Notes: generated from the letters alone by a model not told the origin. A stretch of 64,000 nucleotides of DNA from UBA5614 sp963667535 (GCA_963667535.2 CAXXDU010000002.1:682001-746000), one strand, 5' to 3'; positions 25,525-33,300 are shown, numbered from the stretch's first letter. Numbers and translations are program-made.

Positions 25525-26784
25525 CTAATCCGCTTTTCCGATATAGTGCCTAACTAAAGTGTAGAGATGGAACACTTCCTCATCAGGCAGACCGGTACCA
25601 AATGAATATATTCCTTGTGTGCTTTTAACAGAGATACCCTTGGCGCGGGAAAGTTTTTGCAGCCATGTAATCCAGACCGGGAGAGAAGCATAAGGAGCGG
25701 ACAAACCTCCGGCTTTTACTTCTTTATCTTTGTTCAGGGTAGAATTATTCATAGCAGTAGTTATAGCTGTCTCTCTGGTGCCATAATCAATACCTACAAT
25801 TTCGGCTTTAGTGATTTGTAGTGTCCTTTTCCAGAATGATGAAGTGTTTTCGATTGCTATACCTTGAGAATTTACTTTTATTACGGAAGTAATTTTTTTG
25901 GAAAGCAAAAAGGCTTTGATAACCTGAATTATTGGTAATAACACAAAGAACAAACCAATAAAACCCATGAAGAACATTGAAACAAATCTTGGAGTATTTG
26001 TTCTTTCAAAGAATGAGAACAGTGGAAAACCAAAGAAAAACAGGATTACTACCGGAATTACCAACACAATCAGATGAAACATAGAGAAGGCCGGTCCGGG
26101 AATACCTATTTGCAGAGTGCCATCACTTTCGACAACCTGGCATCTCATCACTTCAGGCGGAATGGAAACCTCATCTGTCTTTTCGGTCAGATTGAGTTGT
26201 TCTTCCGTAACCGGTTCATCCGGTTTTACCATACTGGCATGATCAGTAGTATAATCTTCCAGCGGAATATGCAGGAAATTGGATATTAACGCAGCCTGCC
26301 CATAAGACGTACCATAATTGTTGAAGCTACACATTGCAAGCTCTTTACTGCCATTCTCTGCTTTCAGGGATACGGGATAACTTGCCGGTGTGTCGGAATC
26401 TCCCGCAACGTATTTTATCGCTACGATTTTATAACTTTCCAGATTATACTCAGCGCCACGCATGGGCTGGAGTAATCCCCAGGCAGTCCAGATGCGTTGT
26501 CTGGTTTTATCAATGGTAATCCAGTTACGTCCGAAAACCAATCCGGTGCCTACAGCAGTAAAGACTAATCCCATTAAAAACAGGATAACCCAGCCAAACC
26601 AGGGTACTTCATTGGCATTGGAGAGCGGCACAATATGCATGGTGATCAGAAGCATAAAGATTCCGGCAAGAAAAAAAGGAATACCAAAACAACCGATACA
26701 ACCACCACCCTTCTTAATCTCGAGCTTGTCAGGTGACGTCTGAAGGAACACAGCTTCATAAGTTTTCTTCATCATATCATTCAT
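25525..26784 (-). CDS. Membrane protein, unknown function
   Basis: 419 residues. Two hydrophobic hairpins are seen, at about residues 30-90 (GCFGIPFFLAGIFMLLITMHIVP, WFGWVILFLMGLVFTAVGTGLVFG) and 230-300 (LIVLVIPVVILFFFGFPLFSFF, MFFMGFIGLFFVLLPIIQVI). Soluble beta-rich parts follow each hairpin. The layout suggests two PH-like domains, each behind a membrane hairpin, but this is not certain. The start is between MND and MMKK (GAGGG upstream). It is convergent with the lipoprotein at 25219, with 15 bp between the stops. Confidence 0.7.
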   Translation of the reverse strand: MNDMMKKTYEAVFLQTSPDKLEIKKGGGCIGCFGIPFFLAGIFMLLITMHIVPLSNANEVPWFGWVILFLMGLVFTAVGTGLVFGRNWITIDKTRQRIWTAWGLLQPMRGAEYNLESYKIVAIKYVAGDSDTPASYPVSLKAENGSKELAMCSFNNYGTSYGQAALISNFLHIPLEDYTTDHASMVKPDEPVTEEQLNLTEKTDEVSIPPEVMRCQVVESDGTLQIGIPGPAFSMFHLIVLVIPVVILFFFGFPLFSFFERTNTPRFVSMFFMGFIGLFFVLLPIIQVIKAFLLSKKITSVIKVNSQGIAIENTSSFWKRTLQITKAEIVGIDYGTRETAITTAMNNSTLNKDKEVKAGGLSAPYASLPVWITWLQKLSRAKGISVKSTQGIYSFGTGLPDEEVFHLYTLVRHYIGKAD

Positions 26785-26911
26785 CCCTCTTCACTTTTCA
26801 ATAATTTCTACATAATCAAGTCTTTGCAGCCTGTCAAATAAAAATATCAGATATGCAAATCACTTGTCAGAATATTCTCGTGGATAAGATTGACAATATG
26901 AGGAAATAGAT

Positions 26912-27868
26912 ATGACTAACAAAAAGATAAAACTGGGTATCAGCTCGTGTTTACTGGGTAATAAGGTACGTTACGACGGACAGCATAAGTATGATAGTTG
27001 GCTGGTGGAAGAGCTGGGACCGTACGTTGAATATGTGCCGGTATGTCCTGAAGTGGAATGCGGGTTACCTGTCCCCAGAGAAGCAATGCGCTTAGTTGGT
27101 AATCCTGATAACCCCAGACTGCTGACAAATAAAACAGGCATTGATCATACTGCATCTATGCACTCTTTTTGTGATAAAAAAATCGAGCAGTTGAAACAAG
27201 AGAACTTATGCGGGTTTGTGTTTAAGAGCAAATCACCCAGCAGCGGAATGGAGCGTGTAAAAGTCTATCCTGAAAATGGCGGAGTTTCTCAAAAAAACGG
27301 AATCGGCATATTTGCGCGAGAGTTTATGAATGCTTTTCCATTATTACCGGTGGAAGAGGAAGGCAGGCTGCATGACCCCATTCTCAGAGAGAACTTTATC
27401 GAAAGGATATTTATAGTCCAACGCTGGAATGATTTGGTTCATGATAAACCCAGCGCAAAAGATTTACTAAATTTTCACACCAGACATAAACTATTGCTGA
27501 TGGCTCACAGCCCGGTTCATTATAAAAGTATGGGAAAACTCCTGGCAATTATTAAACAACTACCGGTTCAGAGCTTAATTACACAATATTATGAACAACT
27601 GATGCAGGCAACAAGCAAAACTGCCACCCGCAGCAAACATCAGAATGTCATGCTGCATATCCTGGGATATTTCAAAAAGGACCTGAGTGCAGAAGAAAAG
27701 GCAGAATTGATTGATATTATTGATAAGTATAAAGCTAGTCACTATCCTCTAATTGTACCGATAACTCTTCTGAACCACTATGTGCGCAAATACGATAAGC
27801 CTTATCTGGCTGAACAATATTACCTTAATCCTCACCCAACTGAACTGAACCTGAGAAACCATGCCTGA
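26912..27868 (+). CDS. YbgA-like protein: DUF523 (TudS-type) plus DUF1722 domains
   Basis: 318 residues. The N-terminal half (ISSCLLGNKVRYDGQHK, VPVCPEVECGLPVPREAMRL, FKSKSPSSGMERVKVY, NGIGIF) is DUF523, the fold of the thiouracil desulfidase TudS, which uses a [4Fe-4S] cluster. The C-terminal half (RLHDPILRENFIERIF, FHTRHKLLLMAHSPVHYKSMG, HVMLHILGYFKK-like, LIVPITLLNHYVRKY) is DUF1722. Cys13 and Cys45 or Cys50 are available for the cluster, but the residue after SPS is Ser111, where I recall Cys in the family. It may therefore lack normal cluster chemistry. No partner photolyase or MerR gene is adjacent. Confidence 0.85.
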   Translation: MTNKKIKLGISSCLLGNKVRYDGQHKYDSWLVEELGPYVEYVPVCPEVECGLPVPREAMRLVGNPDNPRLLTNKTGIDHTASMHSFCDKKIEQLKQENLCGFVFKSKSPSSGMERVKVYPENGGVSQKNGIGIFAREFMNAFPLLPVEEEGRLHDPILRENFIERIFIVQRWNDLVHDKPSAKDLLNFHTRHKLLLMAHSPVHYKSMGKLLAIIKQLPVQSLITQYYEQLMQATSKTATRSKHQNVMLHILGYFKKDLSAEEKAELIDIIDKYKASHYPLIVPITLLNHYVRKYDKPYLAEQYYLNPHPTELNLRNHA

Positions 27869-27874
27869 TGATTA

Positions 27875-27919
27875 TAAAAAAAAGGACTACAACTCCAATC
27901 TAATCAGAGCTGTAGTCCC
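27875..27919 (-). terminator. Rho-independent terminator for the PadR gene
   Basis: On the minus strand GGGACTACAGCTC pairs with GAGTTGTAGTCC and is followed by eight T. It lies about 78 bases past the PadR stop and just past the convergent YbgA-like gene. Confidence 0.8.
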
Positions 27920-27996
27920 GATAGGATAACACATTGTTGGGGCTGATTAAAACTTAACTCTTTGAGCCTTTGTGTCTTTGTGGTAAGAAATTAATT

Positions 27997-28533
27997 TTAA
28001 CTTGCTTCAATTTCCTTCATGAAATCATCCAGCCAACGTGCTTCACCTTCCAGCAGATAAATCGGACGACGCGATATACTGAGTGGGTAAATGGAACATT
28101 TGGAATTAAGCAGGAAGGTTTCCAAGTCGCGGTATTCCGCAATCTTCTTCACAATGTTACGGCGATAATCCCTAAGCATGGCAAGCCTTAGTTCTTTGTC
28201 AAAGACATCAAGGTTGTAAAAAGCTATATCTGCCTGCCAGCGCAAATGCTCAGGTTCCAGCAGGATTTCTGCCAGTTTTTCCCGAAAGGCTGTTTCACCC
28301 TGCTCACTGATTGTATAAATCTTACGGGCACGGTTTTCTTCTGTTAGTTCTGTCTCGCAGGAAACATATTCAGCTTCTTCCAATTTGCGAAGCAATTTGT
28401 AAATAGCAGACATTGATAGCTCAGTCCAAAATCTCATATCTCTGAACTGTACATCTTTCTCAATTTGGTACGGATGCTTGGGACCTTCAGTTAAAAGTCC
28501 CAGTAATGCGGCTTCAGCAGATGTAATACTCAC
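27997..28533 (-). CDS. PadR-family transcriptional regulator
   Basis: 178 residues. The N-terminal winged helix (AEAALLGLLTEGPKHPYQIEKDVQ, LSMSAIYKLLRKLEEAEYV, ARKIYTISEQGETAF) is characteristic of PadR; the helical C-terminus dimerises. The start is taken as GTG 28533 because GGAGGAACCC precedes it; a TTG at 28560 is possible. A near-perfect 20-bp palindrome sits in its promoter (28576-28595). Its natural targets are unknown. The inverted repeats ahead of the neighbouring pilin genes resemble this palindrome, so it may also act on them. Confidence 0.9.
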   Translation of the reverse strand: MSITSAEAALLGLLTEGPKHPYQIEKDVQFRDMRFWTELSMSAIYKLLRKLEEAEYVSCETELTEENRARKIYTISEQGETAFREKLAEILLEPEHLRWQADIAFYNLDVFDKELRLAMLRDYRRNIVKKIAEYRDLETFLLNSKCSIYPLSISRRPIYLLEGEARWLDDFMKEIEAS

Positions 28534-28575
28534 GGGTTCCTCCATGATTTTAGTCAACAACGTTGTTATGTGTAC

Positions 28576-28595
28576 ATATTGTATAAATACAATAT
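28576..28595. promoter_or_regulatory. Palindromic operator in the PadR promoter
   Basis: ATATTGTATAAATACAATAT: two perfect 9-base arms around AA. It overlaps the gap between TTGACA (minus strand, about 28605) and a TACAAT box, so binding would block transcription of padR. A second palindrome AACAACGTTGTT lies at about 28555-28566. Confidence 0.65.
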
Positions 28596-28765
28596 TGTTG
28601 TCAAGGTATTTCTAGTTGCTAATCCTCTTGTTTTGATTAATACTCATGAAGAAAGTAGCCGTAATCTCCAGACAGTTATGGCTAATATCATCATTATAAA
28701 CTCTTTACTATTAGACTAAAAAGAATGAGAAGATCCTGAGACTATAAACTGAAGTTCAAATAAGA

Positions 28766-28815
28766 GATGTATATTTACATCAGTCGGAGATGATTTTATG
28801 TTGTATAAATACATC
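28766..28815. promoter_or_regulatory. Two inverted repeats upstream of pilin 1
   Basis: GATGTATATTTACATC at 28766-28781 and GTTGTATAAATACATC at 28800-28815 both fit GWTGTA-N4-TACAWC. They lie 111-160 bp upstream of the sigma-54 box, the usual place for enhancer-binding sites. The rest of the 490-bp gap (28534-29023) shows no gene. Confidence 0.6.
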
Positions 28816-28924
28816 AAATAGTTAAGGTGGGAATCATCCATGCTAAATCGGATAGAATCATAAAGCACTATCTAATATATTTTAAGCTATGATCTGTGTC
28901 ATGCTCAAATATATATATACTAAT

Positions 28925-28940
28925 TGGCACATACCTTGCG
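28925..28940 (+). promoter_or_regulatory. Sigma-54 promoter of pilin 1
   Basis: TGGCACATACCTTGCG: consensus TGGCAC-N5-TTGC with GG and GC ten bases apart. About 83 bases lie between the -12 box and ATG 29024. Confidence 0.88.
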
Positions 28941-29023
28941 TTATACACCATTTGAAGTTTATATGATGTGTAACACAAAGAAAGAAATTAAAATACCAAA
29001 AAGGTAAAAAAAGGAGACTAATC

Positions 29024-29455
29024 ATGGGAACTCAACAAATTCTTTTAATCGTACTCAGCGTAATCATCGTCGGTGTAGCAATCGCCGTCGGTATCACAAT
29101 GTTTAGCAACCAAGCTTACAATGGCAACCAACAGGCTGTCGCCAGTGAGCTTCAGAACTACGGTTCACAAGCAATTCAGTATTACAAGACACCAAAAAGC
29201 CAGGGTGGCGCAGGTCAGGATTCACTTGAAGTAACAGTTACCAAAGTAGCAACCTTCTTAGGTTTCACCGGAGCTAACGATAGTTTAACCTCAGATAACG
29301 GCGAATTCCGTGTAACAGGTGTTAGCGGAACAACTGTAACTCTTAAAGGCAAAGGCGTTGAACTCAAAGCTGCCAAGAATCCACTTGTAACAACCACAAT
29401 CGCTTTAGCAGCCGGAACAATTACATCATCTGTATCTTCCGGTACAACATTCTAA
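29024..29455 (+). CDS. Pilin-like protein 1 (leaderless)
   Basis: 143 residues: MGTQQ, a 22-residue hydrophobic helix (ILLIVLSVIIVGVAIAVGITMF), an amphipathic stretch and a beta-rich head ending in SSGTTF. Overall layout and size fit a type IV pilin, but there is no basic leader ending in Gly before the helix and Gln stands at position 5 instead of Glu. It has no cysteine, hence no disulfide loop. AAGGAGACTAATC gives a strong ribosome site. It is one of six paralogues and is identical in protein sequence to pilin 3. It is probably a major fibre subunit, given the strong promoter, ribosome site and dedicated terminator. Confidence 0.85.
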   Translation: MGTQQILLIVLSVIIVGVAIAVGITMFSNQAYNGNQQAVASELQNYGSQAIQYYKTPKSQGGAGQDSLEVTVTKVATFLGFTGANDSLTSDNGEFRVTGVSGTTVTLKGKGVELKAAKNPLVTTTIALAAGTITSSVSSGTTF

Positions 29456-29474
29456 GCTCATTGATACTCTATAT

Positions 29475-29506
29475 GGGGAGACAGTAATGTCTCCCCATTT
29501 TTTTTT
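29475..29506 (+). terminator. Terminator of pilin 1
   Basis: GGGGAGACA, loop GTAA, TGTCTCCCC, A, then nine T. It starts 20 bases after the stop codon. Confidence 0.93.
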
Positions 29507-29743
29507 GACCGTATATTCCAAAAAACATTTTGCCTGCGAAGTCAGGCATGTTTTCGAATCTCAAAAGCTAACCTATACTTCGGAATGATGACACAGTGAT
29601 TTAACCAGATCAAGTCCCAAGCGATTGAAAAAGGCGATATACAATAGCACAATGAACAAAGGTTCTCAAAAATATCCTGTAGTAATTATTGATAATACTC
29701 ATCATGCTGTGATGTAAAACAGTATCGCAACAACAAGATTAAT

Positions 29744-29759
29744 GTTATAAGTTTACAAC
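29744..29759. promoter_or_regulatory. Inverted repeat upstream of pilin 2
   Basis: GTTATAAGTTTACAAC fits GWTGTA-N4-TACAWC with one change (TATA for TGTA). It is 128 bp from the sigma-54 GG. A half-site GATGTAAAAC lies at 29711. Confidence 0.5.
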
Positions 29760-29870
29760 ACAAATGTGTGATTTAGTAGGCTAATCAGTAAAATGAATAT
29801 GAATGCTATAGCTTATTATTATAATAAGATAGGCGCGAAATATGTCGCTCAGAATAAATTACTACGAAAT

Positions 29871-29886
29871 TGGCCCAAGCCTTGCA
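29871..29886 (+). promoter_or_regulatory. Sigma-54 promoter of pilin 2
   Basis: TGGCCCAAGCCTTGCA: GG and GC ten bases apart, TTGCA at -12. It lies 78 bases before ATG 29965. Confidence 0.85.
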
Positions 29887-29964
29887 TTATATTCTACTCG
29901 TAGTTTATACGATGTGATTAATTAACAAAAAGAAAAACCGATAAGGTTAAAAAGGAGACTACTC

Positions 29965-30396
29965 ATGGGAACTCAACAAATTCTTTTAATTGTACTTAGC
30001 GTTATCATCGTCGGTGTAGCAATCGCCGTCGGCATCACAATGTTTAGTAACCAGGCTTACAATGGCAACCAACAGGCTGTTGCCAGTGAGCTTCAGAACT
30101 ACGGTTCACAAGCAATTCAATATTTCAAAACCCCCAAAAGCCAGGGTGGCGCAGGTCAGGATTCTCTTGAAGTAACAGTTACCAAAGTTGCGACCTTCTT
30201 AGGTTTCACCGGAGCCAACGATAGTTTAACATCTGATAACGGCGAATTCCGTGTAACAGCAGTTAGCGGAACAACTGTAACTCTTAAAGGCAAAGGCGTT
30301 GAACTTAAAGCTGCCAAGAATCCAATTGTAACTACCACCGTAGCTTTAGCAGCCGGAACAATTACATCTGTTGTATCTTCCGGAACAACATTCTAA
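29965..30396 (+). CDS. Pilin-like protein 2 (leaderless)
   Basis: 143 residues, differing from pilins 1 and 3 at a handful of positions (for example QYFKTP for QYYKTP, VTAVSG for VTGVSG, NPIVTTTVALAAG). It has the same MGTQQ start, membrane helix and terminal Phe. At DNA level it carries many silent changes from pilins 1 and 3, so it is an older copy. AAAAGGAGACTACTC is the ribosome site. It has its own sigma-54 promoter and terminator and is thus an independent unit. Confidence 0.85.
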   Translation: MGTQQILLIVLSVIIVGVAIAVGITMFSNQAYNGNQQAVASELQNYGSQAIQYFKTPKSQGGAGQDSLEVTVTKVATFLGFTGANDSLTSDNGEFRVTAVSGTTVTLKGKGVELKAAKNPIVTTTVALAAGTITSVVSSGTTF

Positions 30397-30415
30397 GCTC
30401 ATTGATACTCTATAT

Positions 30416-30444
30416 GGGGAGACAGAAATGTCTCCCTTTTTTTT
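30416..30444 (+). terminator. Terminator of pilin 2
   Basis: GGGGAGACA, loop GAAA, TGTCTCCC, then eight T. Confidence 0.93.
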
Positions 30445-30543
30445 GTCTTCTTTTTGACATATTGGAATTCGTGAGTAAGACGAAAATTATCTTGATGCAT
30501 GAATTAACCCATAAGGTAAAATCCAGTTGAATACAAGGTAGAT

Positions 30544-30559
30544 GATGTATAACTACAAC
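30544..30559. promoter_or_regulatory. Inverted repeat upstream of pilin 3
   Basis: GATGTATAACTACAAC, an exact match to GWTGTA-N4-TACAWC. It is 144 bp from the sigma-54 GG and lies outside the duplicated cassette, so it was not simply copied with it. Confidence 0.6.
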
Positions 30560-30701
30560 ACAAAGTAGGGGCTGTTGTCTTATATTTGCAACGGCGCCGC
30601 TTCTAAAAAGTTGAATAGCAGTAAACATAACATCTACGTAAACTATATAATAGTAACATGATAAGCATGTAAAGTGTCAACAAATAAAAATAATATTATA
30701 T

Positions 30702-30717
30702 TGGCACATACCTTGCG
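30702..30717 (+). promoter_or_regulatory. Sigma-54 promoter of pilin 3
   Basis: TGGCACATACCTTGCG, identical to that of pilin 1. Confidence 0.88.
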
Positions 30718-30800
30718 TTATACACCATTTGAAGTTTATATGATGTGTAACACAAAGAAAGAAATTAAAATACCAAAAAGGTAAAAAAAGGAGACTAATC

Positions 30801-31232
30801 ATGGGAACTCAACAAATTCTTTTAATCGTACTCAGCGTAATCATCGTCGGTGTAGCAATCGCCGTCGGTATCACAATGTTTAGCAACCAAGCTTACAATG
30901 GCAACCAACAGGCTGTCGCCAGTGAGCTTCAGAACTACGGTTCACAAGCAATTCAGTATTACAAGACACCAAAAAGCCAGGGTGGCGCAGGTCAGGATTC
31001 ACTTGAAGTAACAGTTACCAAAGTAGCAACCTTCTTAGGTTTCACCGGAGCTAACGATAGTTTAACCTCAGATAACGGCGAATTCCGTGTAACAGGTGTT
31101 AGCGGAACAACTGTAACTCTTAAAGGCAAAGGCGTTGAACTTAAAGCTGCCAAGAATCCACTTGTAACAACCACAATCGCTTTAGCAGCCGGAACAATTA
31201 CATCATCTGTATCTTCCGGTACAACATTCTAA
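30801..31232 (+). CDS. Pilin-like protein 3 (leaderless, identical to pilin 1)
   Basis: 143 residues with the same protein sequence as pilin 1, and DNA that differs at one silent position. Promoter and ribosome site are the same. Its terminator hairpin (31252-31273) has lost the T-run, so transcription may continue into the RAYT gene 73 bp on. The near identity shows very recent duplication or gene conversion. Confidence 0.85.
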   Translation: MGTQQILLIVLSVIIVGVAIAVGITMFSNQAYNGNQQAVASELQNYGSQAIQYYKTPKSQGGAGQDSLEVTVTKVATFLGFTGANDSLTSDNGEFRVTGVSGTTVTLKGKGVELKAAKNPLVTTTIALAAGTITSSVSSGTTF

Positions 31233-31304
31233 GCTCATTGATACTCTATATGGGGAGACAGTAATGTCTCCCCATTTCTGTATAGAGCAATAGCAGAAGG
31301 AACT

Positions 31305-31874
31305 ATGTGTCTAAAGCATGACGAATTTTATCCGGGGCAGTATTATCATATGTATAACCATGCAGTGTCCGGGCAAATGTTATTTAGAGATCGCACAGAT
31401 TTTGAAAATGCAGAAAAACTGATGACCAGATACTACTCCAGCAATGATTTTGAGCTAGTCGCTTATTGTCTTATGCCAAATCACTTCCATATGTTAATCA
31501 GCCAAAAGACAGATTTGCCTGCTTATACATTTATCTATAAATGGAGTCGTGCATATTCCAGATATTTCAATACCAGACATCGTACTATCGGTACAATTTT
31601 TAGTGATAAGCTTCAATCTGTAAGTGTGAAAGATGAAAGTAAACTGCTCAGACTATGTGCTTTTATTCACTCTAATCCTGTCAAAGCCCAAATGATATCA
31701 AACATTACTGACTGGGAATGGTCGAATTATTCTGAATGGACTAAACAAAACCAAGAAACGTTGTCAGAAAATTATCACAACCGCTATAATCTCAACACAA
31801 AACAAAAATATCAGGATTTTGTGAAAGACTTCACAACTGACTTCATGGACAAAGAATATTTAATTGACACTTAA
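31305..31874 (+). CDS. REP-associated tyrosine transposase (RAYT, IS200-like Y1 family)
   Basis: 189 residues. YHMYNHAVSGQMLFRD, then YCLMPNHFHMLI (the HUH metal-binding pair), AYTFIYKWSRAYSRYFNTRHR, GTIFSDKLQSVSVKDE and YIHSNPVKA-like FIHSNPVKAQMI are the usual RAYT / TnpA-REP blocks. Such enzymes nick single-stranded DNA at hairpins preceded by GTAG-type tetranucleotides. The gene lies inside the pilin array, right behind the damaged terminator of pilin 3. Candidate substrates are the GTAG hairpins at 7-15 kb. It is a domesticated single-copy gene with no IS ends visible. Confidence 0.9.
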   Translation: MCLKHDEFYPGQYYHMYNHAVSGQMLFRDRTDFENAEKLMTRYYSSNDFELVAYCLMPNHFHMLISQKTDLPAYTFIYKWSRAYSRYFNTRHRTIGTIFSDKLQSVSVKDESKLLRLCAFIHSNPVKAQMISNITDWEWSNYSEWTKQNQETLSENYHNRYNLNTKQKYQDFVKDFTTDFMDKEYLIDT

Positions 31875-32101
31875 GTATCTTTGCACAAAATTGTTTCTAT
31901 AAGCGTTGCAAAAGCTGTTTCAGCGCAAATATTCTGAACATCAGGCTTTGTTATCTGTCCACATCAGCCGGACAGGAAAACGAGGTATTTGTGTTCATGA
32001 TCATTGTGCATCGGAAACACCTTAAAGAGGTGATTGTATGGTGTATTCGATCGCGTAAAGAAAGAAGAAAATGCCGGCTTAGGTAAAAAGGGAGACAAGT
32101 T

Positions 32102-32533
32102 ATGGGAACTCAACAAATCCTTCTTCTCGTACTCAGCGTAATCATCGTAGGAGTGTCAGTTTCTGTAGGTATCACAATGTTTGCAAACCAAGCGTATAAT
32201 GCCAATCAACAGGGTGTTGCCAGTGAGCTTCAGAACTACGGTATGTTATCCATACAATATTATAAAACCCCTAAGAGCCAGGGTGGGGCAGGCATGGACT
32301 CAACGGCTGTGACTGTAGCTAAAATTGCTCCTTTCTTAGGGTTTACAGGTCCTAACGACAGTGTTACATCTGATAATGGAGAATTTCGCATAATATCTAT
32401 TACCGGAGCTATCCTGACTCTCAAAGGCAAAGGTGTTGAAATGAAGAATGATAAATTTCCCTTAGTCACAACTACAGTTGGAATGGCGACTGGAACGGTC
32501 ATATCTTCAGTTTCATCAGGAACAACTTTCTAA
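32102..32533 (+). CDS. Pilin-like protein 4 (leaderless, divergent)
   Basis: 143 residues with MGTQQILLLVLSVIIVGVSV, SQGGAGMDSTAVTVAKIAPFLGFTGPNDSVTSDNGEF and the SSGTTF end; group of pilins 1-3 but clearly diverged. AAAAGGGAGACAAGTT is the ribosome site. In the 227-bp gap before it (31875-32101) no sigma-54 signature or inverted repeat was found, and no T-run terminator follows. It may depend on read-through from pilin 3 and the RAYT gene, or be poorly expressed. Confidence 0.82.
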   Translation: MGTQQILLLVLSVIIVGVSVSVGITMFANQAYNANQQGVASELQNYGMLSIQYYKTPKSQGGAGMDSTAVTVAKIAPFLGFTGPNDSVTSDNGEFRIISITGAILTLKGKGVEMKNDKFPLVTTTVGMATGTVISSVSSGTTF

Positions 32534-32631
32534 ATCGGGTTTGGAATACCAGCGAGATAATAGATTTCCGTTTTCTGTTTGAACTCTTGTTCCAAATTAT
32601 GAGACAAATGATGATAATTGAAAGCAAGAGT

Positions 32632-32678
32632 GTTACATTTGTAACAAAAAAACAATCCAAGCGATGTAGGTTTACAAC
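32632..32678. promoter_or_regulatory. Inverted repeats upstream of pilin 5
   Basis: GATGTAGGTTTACAAC at 32663-32678 fits GWTGTA-N4-TACAWC exactly; GTTACATTTGTAAC at 32632-32645 is a second, differently spaced palindrome. They lie 109-155 bp upstream of the sigma-54 box. The remainder of the 332-bp gap holds no gene. Confidence 0.55.
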
Positions 32679-32785
32679 ATATAGGTTGTTAACACAGATT
32701 AAGAAAGAAGCGCATATTCGGCATTGAACAGTTGCCAGTAAAGGAACGAGGCTAAAAGTAAGCTATAATATTTTCTTCATAAAAT

Positions 32786-32801
32786 TGGAATAGTACTTGC
32801 C
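32786..32801 (+). promoter_or_regulatory. Sigma-54 promoter of pilin 5 and the pilus operon
   Basis: TGGAATAGTACTTGCC: GG and GC ten bases apart with TTGC. It lies 65 bases before ATG 32866. No terminator is evident from here to the end of the pilus genes. Confidence 0.75.
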
Positions 32802-32865
32802 TATTACTATGATTGAAATATATTTTGGCTTTGAACAAATACATTTTTATTAGAAGGATGCAACG

Positions 32866-33300
32866 ATGGGAACACAACAAATATTACTTATAGTATTAGG
32901 AGTAATTATTGTCGGAGTAGCAATAGCTGTAGGTATTACCATGTTTAATAACCAATCTTATAATTCAAACAAGCAAGCAGTATCATCAGAACTGACAAAC
33001 TATGCAACCCTTTTAATCCAATATTGGAAGACACCCGCCAGCCTAGGTGGGGCAGGTGGCAGAATCGGAAATGTGACAGTTGCCAAAACTGCCGTATATC
33101 TAGGCTTCAAAGAATCAGAGCCCTATAACTTTGTTTCAGACAATGGTGAATTCCGTGTAACAGGGGTTAATGGGACGATTGTTACGATGAAGGGGCTTGG
33201 AAAAGAACAGAAAGGCAATAATAAACCTCTTGTAAGCACAGCAGTTGACTTGTCTAATAGCGATATAACAACTACCGTGGGAAGTGCAACAGGCTTTTAG
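32866..33300 (+). CDS. Pilin-like protein 5 (leaderless, second subgroup)
   Basis: 144 residues. The membrane helix is nearly unchanged (MGTQQILLIVLGVIIVGVAIAVGITMF), but the head differs: SLGGAGGRIGNVTVAKTAVYLG, SDNGEFRVTGVNG, ending ATGF. Pilins 5 and 6 share SLGG and form a second subgroup. AGAAGGATGCAACG is the ribosome site. It is the first gene of the likely long pilus operon, 91 bp ahead of pilin 6. Confidence 0.82.
   Translation: MGTQQILLIVLGVIIVGVAIAVGITMFNNQSYNSNKQAVSSELTNYATLLIQYWKTPASLGGAGGRIGNVTVAKTAVYLGFKESEPYNFVSDNGEFRVTGVNGTIVTMKGLGKEQKGNNKPLVSTAVDLSNSDITTTVGSATGF

Larger units (their letters stand above)
28924..29500 (+). repeat. 577-bp duplicated pilin cassette, copy 1
   Basis: Promoter, gene and terminator hairpin are repeated at 30701-31277 with a constant offset of 1777 and only one difference that I could see (c29364 versus t31141, silent). 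Similarity ends sharply at TTGGCAC on the left and just after CCCCATTT on the right. Confidence 0.9.
29507..29964. other. Intergenic region between pilins 1 and 2
   Basis: Holds a small hairpin (GCCTGCGAAGTCAGGC) near 29531, the inverted repeat at 29744 and the sigma-54 promoter at 29871. It shows no gene. Confidence 0.6.
30701..31277 (+). repeat. 577-bp duplicated pilin cassette, copy 2
   Basis: See copy 1 at 28924-29500. The right boundary falls inside the terminator T-run: copy 1 has nine T, this copy has only ATTT and then the RAYT region begins. Confidence 0.9.
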
